NCBI RefSeq assembly: GCF_021462225.1
Contig: NC_061808.1
Span: forward strand, 18,513,119-18,577,118
Source of the DNA: Girardinichthys multiradiatus
Taxonomy: Eukaryota > Chordata > Actinopteri > Cyprinodontiformes > Goodeidae
Length of the DNA: 64,000 nt
Direction: 5' to 3'
The notes under the pieces were generated by a model. That model searched no databases. It saw only the letters and a list, made by a program, of their open reading frames with translations, and was not told where the DNA came from. Positions within the stretch are counted from its first letter, which is position 1. Each line of letters starts with the position of its first letter. The position numbers and the translations under genes are program-made. Below are positions 12,211 to 22,676 of the stretch, one piece after another.

Positions 12211-13057
12211 ATACCCAACATTACACCTTGAAATGACCCTTTTTACTGCACACTAGGTCTATGAAAGGGAAAACAACAGCAACAGACGTGGTTACAGACT
12301 GGACTTCACACATTGGACATGAGTCATAAATGTCATTTGTGTTTGAGTATATACCTCACTCACAATTACTGCAGTGTTGATGTTTATACACTCAGAAGTG
12401 TTTCAATTATCTTTTTCCCAATCAGGTGCTTAAAAGAAGTCTCCCCTCAGCTACTTCCAAGAAACACTACCACATATCAACTTATTTCAAATGTTTCATT
12501 AATAAGTGTTTCCAAGAAAAACCTAACAGATTAGGAGGTGTGAGAGGAGTTTAATGATGAAATTAGTGAATATACAGATTGCTGACACTTTTGCTAAACA
12601 GGATAAGATGCACACATCATATTACAAGGATGTGTAAGTACAAAGACTTTCAGTAAGTAGGTTTCTCAGAATATTCTAGAAAAATGGTACACATTTTGGT
12701 TAGTATTGAACAATGTTGTGCTTCTCTTCTGGTTACAACAGAACTGTTCAAATCAGCTTTCTCCTTTATTTTTCTTTTCTTACACTCTCAACTCTCTTGG
12801 ACAGCCTTAAATGCCAAGTATTAGAAATGTCTGCCCTTGCCCAAGCTCTTCAAAATTCCTGTGATGGTGGAACATGTTTTTGTGTGGGAGGACTGTTCTG
12901 CCAAGCAAAGCTGTTTTAGTCCTGATTCTTTTTTTTCTCACAAGAAAATCTTGTTCTTGCACCGCCAAATGCTTTCTCGTGACGGGGGCCAAACAAGAAA
13001 GGGCCTATAACAAGTAAAAGGTCGCCAGCAGCTTTAATTTAGTCTAACTCTTGGTTT
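12211..13057. other. Intergenic sequence, no gene seen
   Basis: Several 60-75-codon open frames exist on both strands but none shows a protein family signature or splice context. Nothing else was recognised. Confidence 0.4.
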
Positions 13058-14382
13058 TACAGTGCAATTCAAAAGTAATTACCCCTTACAGATTTTTAAT
13101 GTTGTGTGCATTTTGTGCTAATTAAATGTTCTAGATCTCAAGGAAATAAAAATCACCTGAGTGAACACAAAATTCAACATTCAAATGATGATTTTAGGGA
13201 AAAAGCTATCCAAACCAAGCTGGTCCTTTGGGGAACAGTAACTTGCCTCGCTGTTAAATCAAGAATTAACTGCGATAAACCACATTAGTTTGGTTCAGTT
13301 TCACTAGCCATGCCCATGCCTGATTCCTGCCTGTCCTATAGACAGACACAAATCAATTAAATGGAACCTGCCTGACAAGATGAAGTAGGCTAAAAGATCT
13401 CTAAAAGCAGCACATCAGACCCCAATCTACATACATTCAAGAACGGGTCAGAAACAAATCAATAACAGATATTGTTCTGAGTGTTTTTAAAGCCAATTAT
13501 AATGCTTTCAGATTCCAGCAAGCCAGCAAACTTCACAGAACTAGTCAGCCTACCAAAATTACTGCAAGAGTGCTTTAAAGACCCACCAGGCCTCCCTTGC
13601 CTCAGTTAAGGTTAGTGTTCATGTGTGTATAATAATTAAAGAGACTGGGCAAAAACAGCATCCATAGAATGGCTCTACAACAATTGCTGACCAAAAAAGA
13701 TTAAAAAAAAAAAAAAATGAGTTTCATATTGCCAAAAAAAAAACATCTTGATGAACCCCAAGACATTTGGTAAAATATTCTGTCGACTGACAAGACAAGA
13801 ATTGAACTTTTTGGAAGGTTTATGTTCTGTTACAGCTTTTGTGAAACTAACACAGCATCTAGAAAAAGACCAAACCTGCACTAAAACATGGTGGTGGTAG
13901 TTTGTTGTTCTGGGGCTGTTTTCCTCCTTTTGGACCAGGATGACTTTCTGTAGATGATGCAACCATGAATTTGCTCTACTGGAAAATCCTGAAGGAGAAT
14001 ATCCATTTGCGACCTTAAGCTCAAGTGTACTTTAGGTGTAAAGCAGGGCAATGATTTGAAGCACACCCTCCTGTGTTGCTGAATTAAAACAATTTTGCTA
14101 AGAAGAGCAAGCCAATGCTCCTCCACAGAAATGACTCATTGCCAGTTATCACAAATGTGCTGGCAAGGGTGGCACAATCAATTATAGGTTTTAGCGGGTA
14201 AATCCGTTTTTCACAGGGCCATGGTGGTTTGGATAGCTTTTAATCATATTACTATTTTGTACTCACGCAGGTTGTCTTTGACTAACATTAAAATAAGTTT
14301 GATGATCTGAAATATTGAGGAATGACAAAAAAGCAAAACCAAAAGAAATCTCTAGGGGGGCACATACTTTCTCAGAGCAATT
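13058..14382 (+). mobile_element. Decayed Tc1-like DNA transposon
   Basis: The left end is TACAGTGC at 13058, followed by AAAAGTAATTACCCC. The right end near 14345-14380 is an imperfect reverse complement (GAAATCTCTAGGGGGGCACA, then ACTTTCTCAGAGC). On the + strand around 13884 the residues KHGGGSLLFWGCFPPFG are readable, matching the conserved HGGG..WG block of Tc1 transposases. Frameshifts and stops elsewhere, plus an A-run at 13700, show that it is dead. Confidence 0.7.
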
Positions 14383-14539
14383 TTTGTGTATGCTACATAC
14401 AAGAAAGTTAGAACTGAAGGTCAAAATTGAATACATTTCCAGTATATTTTACCCCCACAGAGACTGTAAACCTCCTCCAAATGTACATTTTTCTTAAAGA
14501 TTCCCCACGCTTGTAGCATCATTTACACTGAAAAGCTAC

Positions 14540-14705
14540 GAGGGAATTCTGAGTGGGTTTTTGGGGAGCCCCTTGAGCATTTCTCAACGCAGTAAGTCCT
14601 CAACGTCGCCCTCACCTATTTGCAGCTGGTGCTCCGCAAAGCGAAACGGCACGGCACAGACTGTGGAAATCACCACGAGACGTGTCGATATTCAAGGCCC
14701 AGTCA
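14540..14705. promoter_or_regulatory. CpG-richer segment upstream of batf
   Basis: About 0.7-0.85 kb before the batf start, a short stretch is richer in GC and CpG than its flanks (for example CAACGTCGCCC, GCTCCGCAAAGCGAAACGG). It includes an IRF-like GCGAAACGG and an NF-kB-like GTGGAAATCACC. These are eye matches only. A regulatory role is inferred from position and base composition. Confidence 0.25.
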
Positions 14706-15108
14706 TCCATGCTAGAGGTTTGGGATAAGAGGTCTCTGGAGGATTGAGTCGAAACGCAGCATCATATGCAACCGCCAAAAAAGGGGAAGAGGATATACCC
14801 CCAATGTCTGTTTGATACATATGGCCTACAAAAACTAATATAGGGCTGCACATAAGGACATTTGTCTCCTTTAGAATGCTAATTGTTATTAGGTTGTAGT
14901 AGTTTTGTAAACTTACACAAAGTCTCAAATACCCCAAAGGTGTTAATAAGTTAAACTGAATGTAATATGTCAGTTCTCTGGAATTTACACAATTAGTTTG
15001 AGTTTTAAGTTTCCATCAGACATGTGACTTCCAGTCTAATGCAACTTACCCAGATTCTTACCAGAAGCCACATCAGATACAGATAATTTGGTATACAACT
15101 ACTCTCAC

Positions 15109-15170
15109 AGTGTGTGTGTAAGTGTGAGTGTGTGTGTGTGAGAGAGAGAGCGAGAGAGAGAGAGAGAAAG
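15109..15170. repeat. GT/GA microsatellite in the batf promoter or 5' UTR
   Basis: (GT)n runs are followed directly by (GA)n runs, ending about 220 bp before the batf start codon. The first batf exon probably begins near here, so the repeat may lie in the 5' leader or core promoter. No TATA box is evident. Confidence 0.85.
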
Positions 15171-15390
15171 CGAGATAGGGTGAAAGAGGAGGAGTGTCAG
15201 AGAGGGAAAGAAAAGAGGGAAGAAAAGACTCATTGCTCATTAAGCGGTAAGCCAAGTTCTTTTCAAGACTTGCTCTGCAAAGACTTTCCCTCACCGACAC
15301 ACGCGTACACACACACACCCATACACATCTCTTCAAAAACCCAAAGCAGAAGTGGACAGGAACGGCAGTTTTCAGTCGCTGCGGTTGGCT

Positions 15391-15453
15391 ATGGCTCAGG
15401 GCTCTGACAGCAACGACACAAGCTACAAGTCCCCATCACCTGGAAGCAGACCG
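15391..15453 (+). CDS. batf: batf coding exon 1
   Basis: 21 codons, MAQGSDSNDTSYKSPSPGSRP, rich in Ser and Pro like other BATF N-termini. It ends at CCG before the donor GTAAGC, in phase 0. The 5' UTR lies just upstream in the GT/GA-rich stretch. Confidence 0.93.
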
Positions 15454-18400
15454 GTAAGCGTGCAGTTTTGTTTTGTGTACCTTCTCAAATAATCCAGGAA
15501 TAGTTTTACTGAAGGAGTAAACACATAAATCAAACATCTGCCACCTAGATTTTTCTCTGTTTAATGCACACCGGGGCTCCTATCTTGAGTGGCTCTTTTT
15601 TCACAGCTTCTTGGGGTGTTTCACTTGCACACATGGGCTGGAGGCATGACTCGCTTCAAGTGTAGGCTTTTTTGAATTGCACAACTTATCACTTGCCCAA
15701 GCGGTGGGAATCCTTGTTTTTTTTTGCAATTTTCAAAACTGTGAATGACTTAAGAGCTGCCAGGAAGACGCATTTGTGTGACTATCATCCTTCTGTATCA
15801 ACTGCCTTCACGTGTGCAAGCCTTTGATGATAATGGCAATTCCGTTGGGAGCATCTGGTTGCTTTCAGACTACATCACAAACAATAGACAGTTGTTATAT
15901 CTTTGATGTACAACTGAATCAGCATTTTGAGATGGATTAGTTATTGCGATACCAAGAAAACTGAGCGTTAGGGACATGAAACAGGGTGTGCGTTACACCT
16001 AACCGATGACTCAGCCACTCCCTGACCCTACCCTTCGCATTCGGCACATTGCAAACCCCGTCTCCTTTCAAACTGCCATTGACACGCATAGCACTGCCAT
16101 TTGCAGACGCCAGTAATAGCTAGAATGTCAAAGAAACTTATTTTGGCTGGTTTTAGCACTGTATGTATCGCGTCAACTGAAAAGTGGTTGTGTTTTTGCC
16201 AGAGCTCCTCAGACGATGTGAAGAAAGTGATGCGGAGAGAAAAGAACCGGATTGCAGCACAGAAGAGCCGGATGAGGCAAACTCAGAAAGCTGACAGCCT
16301 TCACTTGGTGAGGAAACTAAAGACTTTGCCACAAACATCCCACCCTACAACATAAACATGAACATCAAGTGTTGCAGATGATCTTTTTTTGCAAAACATG
16401 GTCTAACAGAGGTACAGTTAACTACAGGATGTGTTAAAGATTGCTGTAGGTACCAAAAACAGGTAGCTTGACCTTAATTTACAACATTACCTCTTTGCCC
16501 AGGAGCCCAAGCAGAACATGACATCTCTGGGAATGGGTTGGTACTATATTTACAAAATGCTACCTGACCATGTGGCGATGTGTCATGGCTTCTGTTGGGC
16601 TGCACACTTTGGCGGTTCTCTGTGTGTTTGCAGAAGATTAACGAATAAATTAACACGTGTGGGCATTGAAAATCCAGCGCCAAAGACTGCAGCCCTGCCG
16701 AGCTCGATGACAGGAGTGTGTGTTCAGTCAGCTAATTTCATGTGCTAGTGGTCATCTCTGTTGACTTAGATTGATTTCCAGGTCCAGGTGTTCTCTTCTA
16801 CAAAACACATCAAAAGTAATTCAACAATTATCTATGAAATTCACACGTTCTACTTTTCTCTAACCTTTTTATTAATTAAAGAAAAGGACAATTTATGCCA
16901 TGATAGTGTGCTCTGCTGCCACTCTGTTTTCAGAACATCAGTTTCTGTGAACTTTATCAGATGCCCTGAAGAGATTTTGACCTTCAGAAAAGCCACATTG
17001 TAGGCTGTAGTAGATTCTGTGAAACAGATCTGAATGCATGAAACTCCTTTCAGTGAAACATGCCGTATTTTATCAATCTCTTTAAAGCCCTGTCGCATTC
17101 ACAAAGAACACCAGGGGACCACAGAACATGCTCTGTGGTTTTGCTTTCATCGTCTCACTAGATAAACAGGAAGGTGAATTTTTCCCTTGCTGTGACACAG
17201 TCTCTTATTTCCTGTTTCTTCTGTAGTATTTTCTTCTGTGTAAATTAGTTTGAATGTTGTGTGTCGTGGGCAGCAGGGGAGAAAAAAGGGCTGTCACTTC
17301 TTGTAAAGCTCTGATAGTAGTGGGCTGTATTTGGCTAAGTGACGCAAGTACATGGGGTTTACCCAGAGCTTATGTGACAGTAAGGACCTGAAGGTTTTGG
17401 TCATGGTGAGATGACCTTTATAGCGCCTGAGTGGAAGATTTCTGCTCCACAATTCCCACACAAAAAAAAATAAAAAAATTGAAGACAAAAAAGGAAAAAA
17501 AAGCAAATTTTCTGGTTGTGACGTACAATTAACTCAAACTTGATGATCAGTGTATGCATCAAGCTGTTTTGGAAAGTGTAGCTCTCAAACCCTTTGAATG
17601 GCAATGTCTCACACTGCGATGCTGCTGCAAGACTTTGCAGGTGGTTTCTCTTGTTTTTCCAGACTTCTGCAACACAGTTTGATACCCTATCTTACAGCAT
17701 TACAAAAGATGCTGCATAGTTACCTCGCTTTTTTTTTTTTTTATTTCAGTGAGGAAGTAAAGTCTACAACTTTATTTATTGACTTTTGTCTCAAAAGATC
17801 TAGTTTATCACCTCCACTGAAATAAATCAATATTATTTTAATGGTTCATATAATATTTATATTATAATTACTTTATAAGGAAATAACTTCCTAAGGGAAA
17901 GTATAGTAACAGTATAAATTACTAAAATAAAATAAATCAGTTGAGAAACTCTTAATACTTGGTCTAGCACAAAAGAGTTAGCCTGCTTTATCTGATTTCA
18001 CATTGTTTGCTTAAGAATGATGCACACCCATATAGGAAAGAAAATTTTCCCAATAAAAAGGCTTTATGTAGTCGTTGAAAACACTTGCATAAAATAATTT
18101 GAAGGCCTTTTCCATTGTTGAATTAGTGGAAGCCACAAAGCCACTAACCTGCAAATAAAATATCTATTAGACATTTATTTAGGCTTTTCACATTAAAAAG
18201 TACAAAACTAGAATAACAGGTGCAAATTTACATTACATCTATAACCTGTATCTGATAACATAATGTCGTTAAAACGTGCTTTGAAGTGAGCAAAAGAAGA
18301 TTTTTGATCATATTTATCCTAAATACATTGAAAAGATGTCCAATGCTAGTTGAAAATGTGAGCTATTATTCATATGTTAATCCACATGTAAGGAACTGAT

Positions 18401-20638
18401 GGGAAATTCATATCTGTCATGTACTGACAAAACAAATCATTGCTAGTGGTTCCAGAGCAAGGTACTTTACCTACAGTGGTGGTTTTTAGCAGAATGCTAA
18501 AACACTAGCATGCTAACATGCTAATAAGTCAACAAACTCATGTTTAGCAAGATTATTTTAGCATGCCAGTAATAGGTAAAGGCTGTTGGTATAAAAAACA
18601 TCTGAAACTGGTGAAATGCCCCTTATTTTCAGTTGTTTTGTTCTAAAATGTAATCATATGATTCGTTAAGAGAATAACTTTCTGTGTGAGGAGGGAGTCC
18701 CTGGGGGACTCCTCAGAGTTTCAAGGGAGATTCAGTGAGTAACAAAGAAATAATATCAAATGTTTACATAAAAACTTTGTAATGTTTTTAACTTTTGTTA
18801 AAAACATAAGAACTTTTGTTCAGAAATACTTTTTCGTGAATAGTCTGGCTGTGTAATTGCAGCATCGAAGGTGTATCAAACAGTATCTTGGCCCAGTTTT
18901 TTTGTGTATATGGCATCATGTTTCTGGATTATAATCATCCAGGAATTTTGCTGAGGAAGTAACATTTTTGTTTACCATCCCTGAAAAACCCTGCTCTGAA
19001 ATGAAAGATGTTGAAAAAGCAGAAACGAAATTGCAACCTAAAATTTAACAGCACTCCACGATATTGTCTTATTTTTCTCTCAAAATCCCACCACTAAACC
19101 CCTCAAAGTTGTATATGAGGTCAAAAATGCAATGTATACAATAAAGTTTTTTTGTGATACTGTACAATATTAATTTAAAGTTATAGTGTTTTAATTAGTT
19201 CTTTTTAATGCTTTATACTCTTACATTTTCTATGAAAATATTGTAAGTATTTATAATAAGAGTCAGAAAACACATTAAATGAACATCTGAAGATAATTAC
19301 TCTTATGTTTTTCCAAGTGTAGATGTCAAAGGTCAGAGTAGAGTTTTAAGAAATGCTTAGAGCTAGAAATGTAACCATTGCCCGATAATAACTGTTTATT
19401 TTACTGAATTATTGAGATAAATGGGCATACAAATCCTAAAACCTGGCTTATAATACATTGTTATCTTGAAAACCTTGTATCACTCTCATTTATTTTTGTT
19501 CTGATGTCGGTTTGGGCCACCTATGATCAGCCCCGAATAACACCAAGTATCTTCCAGCTACTAAATATTATGTATTGGACTCATATAACCACATTTCCTC
19601 ACAGTACACTATAGGTAGACAATAGAAAATTGCTGCCAATTGTCATACATCCAAGCTCATATGAAATGTCTCCCCTGGTTGGCACAAATTGATGCATGGT
19701 TCGTATGTCTTGTAGTAGAATTTTTTGCTGTTTCATACCAGAAAAAGTCAGGTACAAAATAAACAAAACTCCATTAGTGTAGTGACAAACACAAACACGT
19801 AAAACAGAATGGTATAACACAATCTAATTGCTTTTATTTTTAAACAGTAAAGCAACAATTATTGCAACAGATGTTAAATAATATGACACTAAAGTTTTTA
19901 TAGTTTTACTAATGTTATCTATAATCTTTATGGACTGTGCTTTTTTGCAAGTATAATTATTTCCATGCAGCTAAATTTGGCTTTTTTGTAAGTGTGAGGA
20001 AAGTGCACTTGGGATCTTTGAGCCAGTAGTGTTCAGCAACAGGTTGGGAAGGGGCAGCAAGGCTCTACTCTATGCTGAGACAAGTCAGTCACTTTAACTT
20101 TCTATGGCATCTTAAAAGGACTTTACACCTTGAGAGTGTAGGAACAGTTTTGAAACAGTTTTGAAAAGATAACTCTTTAAAACTTTGTTAAATCTTGATG
20201 TGTTTATTGTATACTTATCCGATAGAGTAAAAGGACTCTTTCATTATTTTGGGGGTCCGAAGCTGAAATGTTTTAAAAGTCAAATATCTGTGGACAGATA
20301 CAAGAAAAAGAGAAGTTTAAGCATAAAAGCAGATAAAATAACCTTACGTTACCTAGTTTTGCTTAAGAGCATAGAACCAAGTTCGGTCATTTTGAGCTCA
20401 GATCTGACATCTGGTCTGTGTGTTTTTCCAGGAGAGTGAGAACCTGGAGAAGGAGAACGCCGCCCTGAGGAAGGAGGTGAAGCAGCTTACGGAGGAGGCC
20501 AATTACCTGTCATCTGTGCTGAGCAGCCACGAGCCCCTGTGCACCGGACTGGCTCCCCAGACCCCTGAACTCCTCTACCCTACTCATCAAAGCAGCTACC
20601 ACCGCCAGCACATTAGCGTACCACACTACCAGCGCTGA
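15391..20638 (+). CDS. batf: batf, basic leucine zipper ATF-like transcription factor (gene span, three coding exons)
   Basis: Nuclear AP-1 family factor that pairs with JUN proteins and cooperates with IRF4/IRF8 to drive lymphocyte and dendritic-cell gene programmes (family knowledge). The exons join in phase 0 (15391-15453, 16203-16307, 20432-20638) into 124 residues, against 125 in human. Residues 1-24 are Ser/Asp-rich. The basic region (about 28-46) contains RREKNRIAAQKSR, with the DNA-contacting N..AA..(S/C)R pattern. The leucine zipper (about 54-80) starts at the SLHLESENLEKEN junction and runs through NAALRKEVKQLTEE. The C-terminal tail is short and lacks the transactivation domain of FOS, as in all BATFs. 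The conserved SVLSSHEPLC follows the zipper. I call batf rather than batf3 from the tail and from linkage to flvcr2 about 1.5 kb downstream. The start is the first in-frame ATG of exon 1. Confidence 0.95.
15454..16202 (+). other. batf intron 1
   Basis: 749 bp with donor GTAAGC and acceptor TTTTTGCCAG. A perfect AP-1 heptamer TGACTCA sits at 16007-16013, which BATF-JUN could bind. A single 7-mer can occur by chance. Confidence 0.9.
16203..16307 (+). CDS. batf: batf coding exon 2 (basic region)
   Basis: 35 codons from SSSDDVKKVMRREKNR to KADSLHL, carrying the whole basic DNA-binding region and the first zipper leucines. It is phase 0 at both ends, with acceptor CCAG and donor GTGAGG. Confidence 0.96.
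16308..20431 (+). other. batf intron 2
   Basis: 4.1 kb, AT-rich. A GCTAGCATGCTAACATGCTA-like low-complexity patch at about 18490-18560 is typical of fish DNA. No coding exon, RNA gene or intact transposon is recognised. Open frames of 60-85 codons on both strands look random. Confidence 0.8.
20432..20638 (+). CDS. batf: batf coding exon 3 (zipper and C-terminus)
   Basis: 68 codons plus TGA (20636-20638). It begins ESENLEKENAALRKEVKQLT, continuing the leucine heptads, then SHEPLCTGLAPQTPELLYP and a His/Tyr-rich end. Acceptor TTTTTCCAG. The 3' UTR runs to a probable poly(A) site near 21.45 kb. Confidence 0.96.
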   Translation, partial: ESENLEKENAALRKEVKQLTEEANYLSSVLSSHEPLCTGLAPQTPELLYPTHQSSYHRQHISVPHYQR

Positions 20639-21443
20639 CCTGCCTGATGGCCTGCAGCGAAAACAGTTGACTGACCTCAACAGACAAAGACTGACAGGAG
20701 ACGTGTCTTTTTTATTCTTAAAACATTGTTAAGGTGAGACAGGCTAACTTGTCCATTAAACAACATGCCAAAACTCTCAACAGTAGTATTGAAGACATAT
20801 TTATTTTGCTTCTCCATGTCTCCTTGCTTTCTGATTGTGAATCTATATCTGAGTTTAAATTTCTTGGTAAGGAGAATTATCAGGTAGTCTATGTTTACAA
20901 CAAAAGAGGAATATTGTGCTTACATGTTAAATTCTTATTTTTAGTGTTTCAGAGAGCACCTTTTGTCATTTTATGTCTTGTGTTCTTCGTGTTTCTAATG
21001 TGTTTTTTGTGTGTAAACGCTCAGGAGCTTTGACAGTGTTGATTGTGGACAAAAAGAATGTAAATGTAAAAAGAAAGCTGGAAATGTGGGAAAGGGTAGT
21101 GGGAGGATCCAGCGTATGTATTTATTAAATTTGATGCTTTTCTTTTTCTGAAACATCATCTGTAAACCTTCAGGGTTCATGTTATTCTTTTGTTTGCAAA
21201 GACAGCTTGGTTGTAAAGTCTGCACAGGTGCTGATAATGCAACATGTGACCAACGTTTTATTTCTCTCCTCAGTCGCCTCTAGGGGGCACTGTTTAACCG
21301 TGTTAGAGATTAAAATACAGTAGCTTATATTTATAAAGCATAAAATTAATATTTTGTGAACTGCTCTGTGTGTGGATAAGGATTAATTTAAGACAATGAG
21401 CTCCACTGTTACCCTTTGCTTGTGCTACACTTGTGGTGATCTA

Positions 21444-21449
21444 AATAAA
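21444..21449 (+). other. batf: Candidate batf polyadenylation signal AATAAA
   Basis: Canonical hexamer about 800 bp after the batf stop codon. Another AATAAA follows near 21540, so the used site is uncertain. Confidence 0.45.
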
Positions 21450-21599
21450 ACGGCCTGTTATCTGCAGTACATTAAAGCAGGAAGTACATGTAATCAACTG
21501 GCAATAATTGTTTTTATTTTATCACCTGACTCGTTTGAAATAAAGTAGATAGTTTCGCACTCACTCACGGAGATTTCTGGGCGTAACTAATTAATTATT

Positions 21600-22100
21600 A
21601 TATAGCCTGGGCCAAACTGTTCAAACAGCGTCAATAAAGTAGTTTATGTTAAACTCCGCCCCGGTGGTCGACTTTAACCGACTTCTTTTAAGATTTTAAC
21701 GTGGCGGGTTTTGGTCCGGGTGGAGGGTCACAGCAGGCGTCCAAACACGTGTTAAATCGACCTCTATATCAATTCTTATTTATGAAATATCCCGCTGCTC
21801 TTTTCTGCTTAACTTAACGATATCCTGAGGGGGATAGTTAGACTGCTAAACTTGTTTTCGGGAAGGAAACGCTCTGTTAACTCTGAGCGGTACATTACTA
21901 CTATGTTATAAACCTACAACAAAAGCATAAACGTTCTTGAACTCTTTGGCTTCGCTGAAGATATAAATATGTAACGATTTCTGGTCGGTTTTTAGATATA
22001 TAACTCTTATTTTTACGAGACACTACAGAAAAGCGCTGCATGACCCGTGAAGTACAGTAAGGTTGTACTCTATGAGTGGCTCCGCTGAGAAGACTTGAAC
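21600..22100 (+). promoter_or_regulatory. flvcr2: Probable promoter and 5' leader of flvcr2 exon 1a
   Basis: Sequence between the batf 3' end and the flvcr2 exon 1a ATG. It contains a GC-box-like CCGCCCC (21656-21662), an E-box CACGTG (21746-21751), and rising CpG density that continues into the exon. The compact spacing makes this the only place for the exon 1a promoter unless a distal 5' exon exists. The transcription start is not visible. Confidence 0.4.
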
Positions 22101-22676
22101 ATGAGCGAGAAACAAGCGCAGGAAGACGCCAAACTAAACCCAGAGGACCTGGAGAACCATGTGAACCTGGAGGCGGGCGACGCTTCCACGCTCCGCGGCG
22201 ATCAGACTCGGGAGGACGGTCACGGGGCGCCGCAGCAGACCCGTCTGTACAAACACCGCTGGTTGATCGTCTTCCTGTTCAGCTCCTATTCGATGTGCAA
22301 CTCGTATCAATGGATCCAGTACGGAATCATCGGGAACATCTTCACGAGGTTCTACGGCGTGGAAGCGTTCACCATAGACTGGCTGTCCATGATCTACATG
22401 CTGACCTACATCCCGCTGATCTTCCCGGTGACCTGGCTGCTGGACAGGAAGGGTCTCCGGGTGATCGCGCTTGTGGGAACGGCGCTCAACTGCACCGGGA
22501 CGTGGATCAAAGTGGTCAGCGTCCGACCCGACCTGTTCCCCGTCACCTTCCTCGGGCAGTTCTGCAGCTCCTTGGCGCAGGTCTTCATCCTGGGGATGCC
22601 TTCAAAAATCGCCTCGGTGTGGTTCGGTTCGGAGGAGGTGTCCACCGCCTGCTCTATCGGAGTATTCGGGAATCAG
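22101..22676 (+). CDS. flvcr2: flvcr2 alternative first coding exon 1a
   Basis: 192 codons. A hydrophilic cytosolic N-terminus of about 50 residues is followed by TM1 (from [18 protein letters not shown]), TM2, TM3, TM4 and the start of TM5. It ends Gly-Asn-Gln in phase 0 at donor GTGATG. It keeps the TM1 Trp (residue 71, in QWIQYG). The exon is strikingly CpG-rich, unlike all other exons here. The start ATG has A at -3. A near-cognate TTG two codons upstream is not needed. This is the canonical FLVCR2 first exon by similarity ([25 protein letters not shown]). Confidence 0.95.

Noticed and set aside
1..15390. jdp2, which neighbours batf in other vertebrates
   Set aside because: I looked for its basic-region motif (RRRERNKVAAAKCR-like) upstream of batf and saw none, so it must lie outside this window or be elsewhere.
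16007..16013. Perfect AP-1 site TGACTCA in batf intron 1, suggestive of autoregulation
   Set aside because: One 7-bp match is expected by chance about every 8 kb on two strands. No clustered partner site was seen.
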